This document shows, piece by piece, positions 27,121-35,356 of a stretch of DNA of 64,000 nt. The DNA lies in NCBI GenBank assembly GCA_963804055.1, contig CAWDOU010000001.1, forward strand, positions 372,001-436,000, written 5' to 3'. The position numbers were made by a program, and so were the translations under genes. The DNA is from Bog-473 sp963804055 (GTDB lineage Bacteria; Actinomycetota; Acidimicrobiia; Acidimicrobiales; RAAP-2). Numbering within the stretch: position 1 is the first letter of the stretch; every line of letters begins with the position of its first letter. Under the pieces are notes generated by a model. That model was not told the origin of the DNA. It saw only the letters and a program-made list of their open reading frames with translations, and made no database searches.

Positions 27121-27527
27121 AGGCTGCATTCCTGGCAGACAAGAGCGTGTTGGCGCGCCTTACCGTGCCCCAAGTTGCCGAACGTGTCCTTCCGCTCTTG
27201 GAGGAAGGCAATATCGCGACGTGTGCAGTGATCGATTTGGAAGTGCTCTACAGCGCGCGAAGCCTGGCCGACTACGAGAGGGTGCGCGTAGGCCGCCGTA
27301 GTCTTGATTCGGCGCCAATCACTCCTGAGGTGATGGAGACCGCAATCGCCCTGCAGCATGCGCTCGCGATCCGCGGTCAACATCGGATACCGATTCCGGA
27401 CCTTGTGATCTCTGCTGCGGCGTGGCACGCGCACTTGATCGTGCTGCATTACGACGAGGACTTCGCCAGGCTGCACGAAGTTGGTGGTGCCCAGCATGAG
27501 TGGGTCCTTCCAAGGGGATCGCTCTAG
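27111..27527 (+). CDS. vapC: VapC-type PIN-domain RNase toxin
   Basis: 138 residues with the four acidic PIN residues: FLADKSVLARL (Asp), DLEVLYSAR (Glu), IPIPDLVISAAA (Asp) and HYDEDFARL (Asp). Expected activity: Mg2+-dependent cleavage of tRNA or rRNA when VapB is degraded. TTG 27111 is the only start that keeps the first Asp region; it overlaps the vapB stop. No transposase or integrase is seen beside it. Confidence 0.88.
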   Translation: MALKAAFLADKSVLARLTVPQVAERVLPLLEEGNIATCAVIDLEVLYSARSLADYERVRVGRRSLDSAPITPEVMETAIALQHALAIRGQHRIPIPDLVISAAAWHAHLIVLHYDEDFARLHEVGGAQHEWVLPRGSL

Positions 27528-27901
27528 GCTCTGTCCCCACAAGTCCAAGAAGATCCCGCCCACTGGAGCCGCAGGGTTCGACGCACTCGTGGCGGAAGAA
27601 CGCGTGGCTCCGGTTCCGGCCGTCCGCTCCAGAAGGTGTTGAAGCGGTTGGACTCGGACTTCCCGCCGGATCAGGGGCCCTCGGTATCCGAACATCTGTC
27701 CGCGTTGCGCTCCGACGGACGCTGACCGGAACGGTTCGAATACCTCCCGGCCACGCCGACACTCGACGGGCTCTTTGCGAGTCCAGCGCTGATGGAGGAG
27801 GGCGACCACCACAGGGCCAGAGGTCAATGTCGGCCGCCGAAGAGGGGCGGTGCTCGACATCAACGGCGTGCCGCCGGCAAAGATCTGGCCGATCAGCCGG
27901 T
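27528..27901. other. Gene-free stretch after vapBC
   Basis: Open frames here are Arg/Pro/Ser-rich with no recognisable domain, so I call no gene. The stretch probably represents decayed DNA between the toxin-antitoxin pair and the ald remnant. Confidence 0.4.
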
Positions 27902-27949
27902 GATGCCCACGACATAGGCTTCACGCCGTTGGCCGAACTGCTGGACTGA
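27902..27949 (+). pseudogene. Remnant of an alanine dehydrogenase 3' end
   Basis: The 16 codons DAHDIGFTPLAELLD-stop match the end of the intact ald (DAHGLAFTPLAQLLG-stop); 36 of 48 nucleotides are identical by my alignment. The upstream reading frame is broken. It lies 1.06 kb downstream of the real ald stop, with vapBC between the two copies. Confidence 0.55.
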
Positions 27950-27982
27950 CCGGCGGGCGCAACGGATCGAGGGGAAGGTCAC

Positions 27983-29206
27983 ATGGCGGATGCACGTTGT
28001 TTCGTCATCGTCGGTGCCAGCCTGGCGGGTGCCAAGGCGGCCCAGACACTCCGAGATGAGGGCTTCGAAGGACGCGTCGTCCTGCTCGGTGACGAGCCGG
28101 TGCGCCCGTACGAGCGGCCGCCGCTCTCGAAGGAGTACCTGCAGGGCAAGGCAGGGCTCGACAAGGTCTTCGTGCACGACGAGGGCTACTACGAGGAGCA
28201 CGACATCGACCTCCGCCTGACCACGCACGTGCAGTCCCTCGACACCGCCGCACGCGAGATTGTCCTTTCCTCCGGGGAGCACATCGCCTACGACGCGGCG
28301 CTGCTCACGACCGGCGCCGCGCCGCGCCGGCTGACGGTTCCGGGGTCGGGCCTCCACGGCCAGTACTTCCTGCGCACCCTGGAGGACTCGGATCGGCTGC
28401 AGGCCGCCATACGCGGCGCTGGCCGCGTCGTCGTCATCGGTGGCGGCTGGATCGGCTGCGAGGTGGCGGCGTCGGCTCGCCAGTTGGGCGCGGACGTTGC
28501 CGTCGTCGAAGCGGCCGACCTGCCGCTCGAGCGCGTGCTCGGCCCCGAGCTCGGCTCCTTCTACCGGGACGTCCACGCCGACCACGGCGTGGCCTGGCAC
28601 CTCGGCAACGGAGTGGAAGAGCTGCGGGGCTCCTCGCAGGTCGAGGAGGTGCAGCTGACCGACGGCACTGTCGTGCAGGGCGATATCTTCGTCGTGGGGG
28701 TGGGCGTGGTCCCGCGGATTTCCATTGCGGAGGAGGCGGGACTCACCGTCGAGAACGGCGTCGTCACCGACGAGTTCCTCCAGACGAGCGTGGCCGGGGT
28801 CTTCGCCGCCGGGGACGTCGCCGATGCCTGGCATCCGCTGTTCCAGACCCGGATTCGACTCGAGCACTGGTCATCCGCACTCAATCAGGGGCCCGTCGCC
28901 GCCAAGAACATGCTCGGCCGGCACGTGCCCTACGAGAAGGTCCCGTACTTCTTCTCCGACCAGTACGACGTCGGCATGGAGTACTCGGGGTACGCGCCCA
29001 CCTGGGACGAGGTCGTCCTTCGCGGCGATCCGGCCAGCCGCGAGTTCATCGCGTTCTGGCTGAAGGACGGCCGCCTGGCCGCCGGTATGAACGTGAACAC
29101 CTGGGACGTCAACGATGCCATCGCCGCCATCGTCGCCTCGCAGAAGCCCGTCGACGTCGACCGGCTCCGTGATCCCGATGTGGCGTTGGCCGAGCTGGTG
29201 CGCTGA
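27983..29206 (+). CDS. FAD/NAD(P)-binding ferredoxin reductase-like protein
   Basis: A 407-residue two-dinucleotide flavoprotein of the rubredoxin/putidaredoxin-reductase type. FVIVGASLAGAKAAQTLR (FAD), VVVIGGGWIGCEVAASARQLG (NADH) and GVFAAGDVAD (second FAD) are in the expected order, with the C-terminal reductase domain after residue ~320. It passes electrons from NAD(P)H to a ferredoxin for oxygenases or P450s. No ferredoxin is next door, but it could serve the Rieske oxygenase 12 kb away. ATG 27983 has GAGGGGAAGG upstream. It is convergent with the thiolase. Confidence 0.9.
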   Translation: MADARCFVIVGASLAGAKAAQTLRDEGFEGRVVLLGDEPVRPYERPPLSKEYLQGKAGLDKVFVHDEGYYEEHDIDLRLTTHVQSLDTAAREIVLSSGEHIAYDAALLTTGAAPRRLTVPGSGLHGQYFLRTLEDSDRLQAAIRGAGRVVVIGGGWIGCEVAASARQLGADVAVVEAADLPLERVLGPELGSFYRDVHADHGVAWHLGNGVEELRGSSQVEEVQLTDGTVVQGDIFVVGVGVVPRISIAEEAGLTVENGVVTDEFLQTSVAGVFAAGDVADAWHPLFQTRIRLEHWSSALNQGPVAAKNMLGRHVPYEKVPYFFSDQYDVGMEYSGYAPTWDEVVLRGDPASREFIAFWLKDGRLAAGMNVNTWDVNDAIAAIVASQKPVDVDRLRDPDVALAELVR

Positions 29207-29228
29207 CCGGCGCCCGCGCCCGGGCGGG

Positions 29229-30422
29229 TCAGCCCAGTTCGGAGCCGACCACCGACACGAACGAGACCATCTCCCCTGGGTAACCCCCGAGGTTGTGCGT
29301 CATGGCCAGGCCACGATCGGTGGTGGCGATCTGGCGGTCCTCCGGAGCCTCGCGGCGCATCTGCAGCCAGCATTCGAAGAACATGCGCAGGCCCGAGGCA
29401 CCGACCGGGTGACCGAAGGACTTCAGCCCGCCGTCGGGGTTGATTGGCAGGTCGCCGTCGAGGTCGAACGTGCCGGCCAGGACCTCTTTCCATGCGGTGC
29501 CCCGTGGCGCGAAGCCCAGGTCCTCCATCAGGACCAGTTCCGTCGGCGTGAAGCAGTCGTGCACCTCCGCCATGGCGAGTTGGCGGCGCGGGTCGGTGAT
29601 GCCCGCCTGCGCGTAGGCGTCCGCCGCTGCGGCCTCGCACTCGGGGAAGTGGGTGTAGTCGTAGCCGGGATCGATGAGGCCCGACCCGCTCCCCGCCGCG
29701 AACGACAGCGCCTTGATGTAGATCGGCTTGTCCGTGTACTTCAGCGCATCCTCCGCCCGCACCACAATGGCGGCCGCCGCGCCGTCGGCCACACCGGCAC
29801 AGTCGAAGACGCCGAGCGTGCCCGCCAGCCGGGGCGAGCCGAGCGCGGTCTCCTTCGTGATTTCGCGTCGGAACTGCGCCCGCGGGTTGCGCGCCCCGTT
29901 GTGGTGGTTCTTCACCGCAATGGACGCCAGCACGTCGGCCATGGTGTCCTCGTCGACGCCGTACTTCTGCCCGTAGGCCGGCGCCACCATGGAGAACATC
30001 GCCGCCGCCGTGAGCGTGCGCGCCGTCCCGTCACCCGGAGGGTTCATGGCGTTGAGCCCCTGGAACCCGCTGTCCTTGACCTTCTCTGCACCGACGGCCA
30101 TCGCCACGTCGTAGGCGCCCGACGCCACGGCGTAGACGGCGCCGCGCAGCGCCTCCGAGCCCGTGGTGCAGTAGTTCTCGACGCGGGTCACCGGCTTGTT
30201 GCGCAGCTGCAGCGGGCGGGCGAGCGTAATTCCGCTCATGCCACTCTGCGCCGTGCCGAACCAGTAGGCGTCGATGTCGTCCTTGGACACGCCGGCCGAC
30301 GCGAAGGCCTCGGTGCTGGCGTCGACGATGAGGTCGTCGAGCCCCTTGTCCCACAGCTCGGCGAACTTCGTGCAGCCCATGCCGACGATGGCGACCTTGT
30401 CGCGGATGCCGTGCGATCCCAT
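29229..30422 (-). CDS. SCP2-type thiolase/acetyl-CoA acetyltransferase family protein
   Basis: A 397-residue lipid-transfer-protein-like thiolase. The nucleophile is in ENYCTTGSEALRGA, the His region in AEVHDCFTPTELVLMEDLG, and the C-terminal active-site loop is GHPVGASGLR. It lacks the second catalytic Cys of classical thiolases, as in Ltp/SCP2 proteins, which can act as retro-aldolases on beta-hydroxyacyl-CoA. It starts at 30422, overlapping the last base of its partner, so the two subunits are co-translated. A role in branched fatty-acid or steroid side-chain breakdown fits. Confidence 0.88.
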   Translation of the reverse strand: MGSHGIRDKVAIVGMGCTKFAELWDKGLDDLIVDASTEAFASAGVSKDDIDAYWFGTAQSGMSGITLARPLQLRNKPVTRVENYCTTGSEALRGAVYAVASGAYDVAMAVGAEKVKDSGFQGLNAMNPPGDGTARTLTAAAMFSMVAPAYGQKYGVDEDTMADVLASIAVKNHHNGARNPRAQFRREITKETALGSPRLAGTLGVFDCAGVADGAAAAIVVRAEDALKYTDKPIYIKALSFAAGSGSGLIDPGYDYTHFPECEAAAADAYAQAGITDPRRQLAMAEVHDCFTPTELVLMEDLGFAPRGTAWKEVLAGTFDLDGDLPINPDGGLKSFGHPVGASGLRMFFECWLQMRREAPEDRQIATTDRGLAMTHNLGGYPGEMVSFVSVVGSELG

Positions 30423-31864
30423 CAGCCTGCTCCTCCCGCGTGCGCCGTGCCGGTGCGGACAGGGCGCGCCTTCCAGAAATAGTCGTGGATCCCGTCGGCG
30501 CTGAAGAGCCGGCGGAACGTCATCTCGACCCGGCTGCCTGCCCGGATCTCGTCAGGGTCGGCATCGGTCAGCTCCACCGGGTAGCGGCCGCCCCCGTCGA
30601 AGTCCACGACAGCGAACACGATGGGCGGGCTCGGTGAGTAGGCCAGGCGGTCGATCGTCGAGGTGACTACCGTGCCCGTGGCATCGGCCATGGGCAGCGG
30701 CTCCATGTCGTCGAGGGCCCCACCCTCCATGGAGATCCGCGACGGTGGGAGGTGCACGGCGCCCGAGCTCCGGTCCTTCGACCCGACGAAGGCGAATTTC
30801 CAGTCCTCGTTGCGGTAGGCGGCGGTGCTCGACACCCGCGCTGGCTCGGGGCGGCGGGGCGGCTCGGGCTGGAGCTGCCCGCGCCAGGCCAGGAACTTCG
30901 AATAGGGGAGCGGCGCTCCGTTGGCCACCTGCTCGGCCACGGGCCGGACGGGACGCCAGCGCGCCAGCTCCCCGGTCGTTCGCAGCACCACTGCGTCGGC
31001 TCCGTCGGCCAGGTGCAGAGCCACCACGGTCGTGCCGGCCGGCGTGCCCTCGGCCGCCATCGACTCCAATGCCGAAGCCAGGACGAGGAGGGGGTGGGCC
31101 GTGCCGCTCTGCCCAACGCTCGTGGTCAGGTCGTCGACCACCACCGAGTCGCCCAGCCCGAGCTTCTTGACCAGCCCCGAGACGGCACGGCCGTGCATGC
31201 CCGTCACCACCAGGCGCCCGATGTCGCCGGCCTCGAGTCCGGACACTTTCAGTGCTCTGGCCAGGGCGTCTTGGCCCAGCGCCAGGTAGCGGTTCTCGCC
31301 GAAGCGCTCCTCCCAGAGCTTGGAGGTCCGGTCGCCCGGGGTGCGCCAGCGATCGGTGAATTCCTCGGTGGCGGAGGCCGTGCCCACCAGCTCGGCCAGC
31401 ACCTCCGGACCATCTCCCACCAGGACCGCGGCCCCCGCATCGCCCCCGGTGGACTCGTCCGCGCTCGTGGGCAGGCCGTCCCGCAGGTCGCCGGCGACCA
31501 CGAGGTCGGTGCCACTGCCGCGCAGAGCCGCAATTAAGCAGCCCACACCGGAACGCAGTGCGCCCCCGAAGTCGTAGGCCCCGACGTCGCCGGACAGCCG
31601 CAGTGCTGCGGCCACCGCCGTCGCGTTGGTCTTGTCCAGGTAGGCGGGCACCGAGGTGGCGAACCACAGGACGTCAGGGCTGTGGCCAGGGGCGGAGCGC
31701 ACCGCCAGGCGGGCTGCCTCGAACCCGAGGGTGGTCGTGTCCTCGTCGTGGGAGGCCACCGCCCGGGTGCCCTTCCCGCCGCCGCTGCCCATGAAGTCCT
31801 TGATGTCCGACCGGGCCAATCGCCGGTACGGCACGTATCCCGCTGCACTGAGGATGCCTCGCAC
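30422..31864 (-). CDS. HMG-CoA-synthase-like protein with C-terminal DUF35/OB-fold domain
   Basis: 480 residues. Residues ~1-310 are thiolase-fold, HMG-CoA synthase/KAS III-like (RGILSAAGYVPYRRL at the start, STGGDAGAAVLVG mid). Residues ~340-480 are a DUF35-type domain with the OB fold. The expected Cys at the KAS III nucleophile position is not obvious (GGALRSGVGCL), and the rubredoxin-like Zn ribbon has lost its Cys pairs (VGSKDRSSGAVHLPPS). It therefore looks like an acyl-CoA-binding partner for the thiolase, not an independent synthase. GTG 31864 is preferred because TAGGCT lies 8 nt before it; ATG 31895-31897 overlaps the operator. Confidence 0.75.
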   Translation of the reverse strand: MRGILSAAGYVPYRRLARSDIKDFMGSGGGKGTRAVASHDEDTTTLGFEAARLAVRSAPGHSPDVLWFATSVPAYLDKTNATAVAAALRLSGDVGAYDFGGALRSGVGCLIAALRGSGTDLVVAGDLRDGLPTSADESTGGDAGAAVLVGDGPEVLAELVGTASATEEFTDRWRTPGDRTSKLWEERFGENRYLALGQDALARALKVSGLEAGDIGRLVVTGMHGRAVSGLVKKLGLGDSVVVDDLTTSVGQSGTAHPLLVLASALESMAAEGTPAGTTVVALHLADGADAVVLRTTGELARWRPVRPVAEQVANGAPLPYSKFLAWRGQLQPEPPRRPEPARVSSTAAYRNEDWKFAFVGSKDRSSGAVHLPPSRISMEGGALDDMEPLPMADATGTVVTSTIDRLAYSPSPPIVFAVVDFDGGGRYPVELTDADPDEIRAGSRVEMTFRRLFSADGIHDYFWKARPVRTGTAHAGGAG

Positions 31865-31872
31865 GGCCGATG

Positions 31873-31878
31873 AGCCTA
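31873..31878 (-). promoter_or_regulatory. -10 box of an apparently leaderless promoter for the thiolase operon
   Basis: TAGGCT on the reverse strand, 8 nt before GTG 31864. The operator palindrome at 31896-31914 lies upstream, over the spacer/-35 region. Confidence 0.4.
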
Positions 31879-31895
31879 ATGGCTGCCGAAAGGGC

Positions 31896-31914
31896 ATCTG
31901 ATGGGGCGTCAGAT
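31896..31914. promoter_or_regulatory. Operator palindrome ATCTGA-(TG/CG)-TCAGAT, copy 1
   Basis: ATCTGATGGGGCGTCAGAT has 7 of 8 matched bases per arm around GGG. It is the same element as ATCTGACG-CCC-CGTCAGAT at 58575. It lies in the promoter of the thiolase/HMG-CoA-synthase-like pair. The form fits a TetR-type repressor of acyl-CoA catabolism. Confidence 0.6.
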
Positions 31915-31945
31915 CCGGATCGGCCCCGGGTCGGCAGGCTCTCGG

Positions 31946-33874
31946 CTAAATGAAGGTGAACTGATCGAGCGCAGTCGTCTGGGTCGTCGTGCCCCCGACC
32001 GTGACCGTGACGTCCACGGTCGCGGCTGCGTGCGCCGGCGCCGCGACGGTGATCTGTGTGCCGGTCGAGTTCACGCTGATCGGCGTCGTGATGGCCACGC
32101 CGCCGAACGAGACCGCCGTGGCCCCGGTGAAGCCCGCCCCGTTGATCGTCACGGTCGTCCCTCCCAGGTGACTGCCGGAGTGAGGCGAGACGGATGTGAC
32201 GACCGCGCCGTACGTGTACTTGTCGGCTGTCACCGCGGCGGAGGTACCCCCCGGACCAGTGACGGTGACGTCGACGACGGATGTGCCGGCGGGAGAGACG
32301 GCACTGATGGAGGAATTCGAGTTCACGCTGAACGAGGCAGCCGCTGTGCCGAAGCTCACCTTGGTTGCACCGGTGAAGCCGTTCCCCGTGATGGTCACTG
32401 CGGTTCCACCGCTCGGACTCCCCGCTGACGGCGAGACCGAGGACACCGTCGGTGTCGGAGCGACGTAGACGAAATGGTCGGCTGCGGTCGGCTGACTTCT
32501 CCCCAACGAGGCCGTCACAGTCACGTCGACCGTGCCGCCGGCGGAAGGCGGCGCGGTGACGGTGATGGAGGTCGCCGACACGGATCCGATCGTGGCCGGC
32601 ACCGAGCCGAAGTTGACCGCGCTCGTGCCCGTGAAGCCGGACCCTGTGACGGTGACCGTCGTCCCTCCGAGCGTCGAGCCACTGCTCGGAGAGACCCGGG
32701 TGACGACCACGCCGCTCGGAGGCGCCGTCGTTGTCGTGGTGGTCGTCCCGCCTTGCGGCTGTGTGGTCGTCGTCGTCGTGCTTTGCGGCTGTGTGGTCGT
32801 GGTCGTCGTGGTGCTTTGCGGCTGCGTCGTCGTGGTCGTCGTCGTCGAACCGCCACCACCGCTCAGGTCCGCCTTGTAGGCGGCCAGTGAGTTGGGGAAG
32901 GCCGACAGCGTGCTGTTGAGGCCGCCGTCGTTGAAGTTGAAGTAGGAGGCCCAGGCCACGTTGTTCGCCTTCATCCAGGCGGTGTAGAGGTTGATGAAGG
33001 TCGGGTCGTCGTTGCCGCCGTGGTTGTCGCCGCGGTCGATGACGCCCCACTCCCCGATGCCGATGGGCTTGCCGGCCTGGGTGGCGAAGTTCGTCAGGCT
33101 CTTGAGCGTGGCGGCGTAGCCGTTGGGCGCGTTCCACAGGCAGTTCTCCTGCGTGGCGCTGAAGGCGGTCCCGTTGTAGGGGACGCCGCAGCTGCTCACC
33201 CAGGACTGGTCGTAGAAGTCGTTGGTGACGTAGTCGACGTACGCGCTGCCCGGATACGCCGTGTTGTTGGTGTTCGAGTCGAAGTTGGCCTCCCAGTACC
33301 AGGCCCACTGGAAGCTCGCCCCCGAGACCGCTGCCATGGCCGTGTGGGCGTCGCGGAAGAGGGCGGCGTAGTTGGCGGCCGACGTCAGGTCGTCATTGGA
33401 GTACAGGCCGAGCTCTTCGGGCTCCCACATGAGCCGGATGATGGCGTTGGAGAACCCGTTGGAGACGAGGGTCTGGGCCAGGCTCGTCATGTAGGAGTCG
33501 AAGGTGGCCGGGTTGGCGGCGAACGCGGCCAGAGCGGCGGCCTGGCTCGAGTACCCGCCGCTGGCCAGCGGCACGCTCAGTTCGAGGCGCGAGGAGCCGA
33601 GCTTTCCCTTCAACTGGGGGATGAGCCAGGCGATGGTGTTGCTCCAGTTGGTCCAGGTCTCGTTCTCCCCGGCGGCGTAGTCGCTGTAGATGGAGGCGCT
33701 GGTGCCCGTCTCGCCGGCGAACGCCGTCGCCCCCGAGGTGTTGGCCGCGCCGTTGTAGCTCCCGAGGAGTGGGACGGTGGTGGCCGAGCTGGAGGTGGCC
33801 AGTGGCACGACGGCTGCAGCTGCCGTCATCGCAATCGCGGCGAGGCCCGCCCACAGCTTTTGTGCCCGCTTCAC
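31946..33874 (-). CDS. Secreted GH26-like glycoside hydrolase with Thr-rich linker and three TIG repeats
   Basis: 642 residues from GTG 33874. Signal peptide VKRAQKLWAGLAAIAMTAAAAVVPL... to ~residue 32. Catalytic domain ~35-300: putative acid/base Glu in RLMWEPEEL, FQWAWYWEANFDS, and nucleophile Glu in PIGIGEWGVIDRG, the GH26 beta-mannanase-like layout. A Thr/Gln/Pro linker (STTTTTT, QPQ repeats) joins it to three IPT/TIG Ig-like repeats. The protein ends exactly at the last TIG (QFTFI-stop), and that module is about two-thirds identical to the last one of the giant protein at 50.2 kb. It probably degrades or remodels a beta-mannan-like surface or environmental glycan. The substrate is inferred from the fold only. 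Confidence 0.78.
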   Translation of the reverse strand: MKRAQKLWAGLAAIAMTAAAAVVPLATSSSATTVPLLGSYNGAANTSGATAFAGETGTSASIYSDYAAGENETWTNWSNTIAWLIPQLKGKLGSSRLELSVPLASGGYSSQAAALAAFAANPATFDSYMTSLAQTLVSNGFSNAIIRLMWEPEELGLYSNDDLTSAANYAALFRDAHTAMAAVSGASFQWAWYWEANFDSNTNNTAYPGSAYVDYVTNDFYDQSWVSSCGVPYNGTAFSATQENCLWNAPNGYAATLKSLTNFATQAGKPIGIGEWGVIDRGDNHGGNDDPTFINLYTAWMKANNVAWASYFNFNDGGLNSTLSAFPNSLAAYKADLSGGGGSTTTTTTTQPQSTTTTTTTQPQSTTTTTTQPQGGTTTTTTTAPPSGVVVTRVSPSSGSTLGGTTVTVTGSGFTGTSAVNFGSVPATIGSVSATSITVTAPPSAGGTVDVTVTASLGRSQPTAADHFVYVAPTPTVSSVSPSAGSPSGGTAVTITGNGFTGATKVSFGTAAASFSVNSNSSISAVSPAGTSVVDVTVTGPGGTSAAVTADKYTYGAVVTSVSPHSGSHLGGTTVTINGAGFTGATAVSFGGVAITTPISVNSTGTQITVAAPAHAAATVDVTVTVGGTTTQTTALDQFTFI

Positions 33875-33915
33875 AACACAGTGACTACCAGATCCGTGCC
33901 TACACGTCGATTGCC

Positions 33916-34007
33916 GTTGCAACCCGTATGACAGATCGACCCTCGATTTCGCCGATCATGGGCAGGGGAGTCCATTCCGGAGGGTGGGTACGCCTGAAGG
34001 TTGCAAC
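33916..34007. promoter_or_regulatory. Paired GTTGCAAC palindromes between divergent genes
   Basis: GTTGCAAC occurs at 33916-33923 and 34000-34007, exactly 84 bp (eight helical turns) apart in the region between the GH26-like gene and the DUF1707-cyclase gene, followed by ATTGCAAGC. A looped or cooperative regulator site is possible. Confidence 0.3.
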
Positions 34008-34092
34008 TGGTATTGCAAGCGGCGGAGGGCCGGGCCGGCGGCTGAGGCGCCGGATCATGCCCCGACCAGGCAAAACCGGGCAGACTGTGCCT

Positions 34093-35352
34093 ATGGCGGA
34101 CCCTCCCGCTCCCCAGAACCCGCCCCCGCCCCCCGGGGAGCCGGGGGCCCTGACCGAGCGGGTGGCGGACAGCGACCGGGACCGGACCGTGACAGAGCTC
34201 CGGGAGCACGTCGTCGACGGCCGGCTGACCCTCGACGAGTTCTCCGAACGGGTCGGGTCGGCGCTCCAGGCCAGGACCCGGGCCGACCTGGAGGCCGTGA
34301 TGGCCGACCTGCCCGAGGCACGCCAGTCCCCTCAGCGCCTACCCGAGCCCGGCACCACCTCGCCCAGGAAGCAGCGCCGCTGGCACGTCGCGGTCATGAG
34401 CGGCCACAGCACCAAGGGCCGCTGGCGCATCAGCGGCAAGACCAACGCCGTGGCCGTCATGGGCGGGTGCGACATGGACCTGCGCCGGGCCGAGATCGAA
34501 GGACCCGAGGTCGAGATCACCGCCTTCGCCTTCTGGGGTGGGATCGATATCACCGTGCCCGAGGGGTTCGACGTGGAGCTGCGCGGCTTCTCGTTCATGG
34601 GCGGGCGTGACCTCAAGCTGCGCGACGTGCCCATCATCCCCGGGTCGCCCCGGATCGTGGTGCGCGGGTTCGCCGTCATGGGTGGCATCGACGTCAAGAG
34701 CCGTCCCAACCGTTCGGGCAGAACCAAGCAGCTCGCCCGCGACGTCGTGCGGCGTGCACTCGACGTTGCCGACCCGGACCCGGTCTCGGATCCCACGAAA
34801 CTGGTCGCGCTCGAGCAGGACATCAAGCGTGATCTCCCCACCGACGGCACCGTCACGATCCTGTTCTGCGACATGGTCGACTACGCCGGCATGACTGAGC
34901 GGCTCGGCGATCAGCGTTCCCGCGCCGTCCTCGGCGAGCACCACCGCATTGTGCGCGACGCCATTGCCCGCCACGGCGGCCGCGAAATCAGCGTCCAGGG
35001 TGACGGCTTCATGGTGGCCTTCGGCGGCGTGGCCCGCGCCCTGCGTTGTGCCATCGACATCCAGCGGGCCGTCAGCGCCCACGTCCCAGCCGACGACGGC
35101 GAGCGCATCGCCGTCCACATCGGCGTGCACACCGGCGACGCGCTGAGTGAGAGTGGCGACTACCTCGGGCACACGGTCATCGTCGCCAGCCGTTTGGCCG
35201 ACGCCGCCGGCCCCGGCGAAGTCCTCGTGTCGTCCGTGTCCGAGCAACTCGTCCAGGGCTCCGGTCAGTTCACCTTCGACGGCCACCGCGAGACCCCCCT
35301 CAAGGGGATGGAGCGGCCGCAGCTGTCCGCCACGTTGTTGTGGGCTGACTAA
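34093..35352 (+). CDS. DUF1707 - LiaF-C-like - class III cyclase fusion protein
   Basis: 419 residues with three parts. A DUF1707 domain at ~25-75 (VADSDRDRTVTELREHVVDGRLTLDEFSERV, quoted here only as its span) is followed by a LiaF C-terminal-like beta-repeat at ~95-203 (VAVMGGCDM, AFAFWGG, FSFMGGRD, FAVMGGID). A class III nucleotide cyclase homology domain spans ~250-415. In the cyclase, metal-binding Asp260 (FCDMVDY) and Asp304 (QGDGF) are kept, but the substrate-Lys position is Val/Gln (ISVQGDG) and the transition-state Asn is Ile (TVIVASR). It may be a degenerate or altered-specificity cyclase that reports on envelope stress. No membrane helix is visible. It ends 4 nt before the second cyclase gene. 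Confidence 0.82.
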   Translation: MADPPAPQNPPPPPGEPGALTERVADSDRDRTVTELREHVVDGRLTLDEFSERVGSALQARTRADLEAVMADLPEARQSPQRLPEPGTTSPRKQRRWHVAVMSGHSTKGRWRISGKTNAVAVMGGCDMDLRRAEIEGPEVEITAFAFWGGIDITVPEGFDVELRGFSFMGGRDLKLRDVPIIPGSPRIVVRGFAVMGGIDVKSRPNRSGRTKQLARDVVRRALDVADPDPVSDPTKLVALEQDIKRDLPTDGTVTILFCDMVDYAGMTERLGDQRSRAVLGEHHRIVRDAIARHGGREISVQGDGFMVAFGGVARALRCAIDIQRAVSAHVPADDGERIAVHIGVHTGDALSESGDYLGHTVIVASRLADAAGPGEVLVSSVSEQLVQGSGQFTFDGHRETPLKGMERPQLSATLLWAD

Positions 35353-35356
35353 CCGG

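Noticed and set aside
27045..27863. 272-codon reverse frame over vapC
   Set aside because: Antisense of a PIN-domain gene with all four acidic residues; the reverse product has no features.
26914..27949. Insertion sequence around vapBC
   Set aside because: No transposase, no terminal inverted repeats and no clear target duplication; only the ald tail similarity is seen.
32728..32850. Short-period GTCGTCGT/GTGTGG DNA repeats
   Set aside because: They encode the Thr-Gln-Pro linker of the GH26-like protein, so they are not an independent repeat element.
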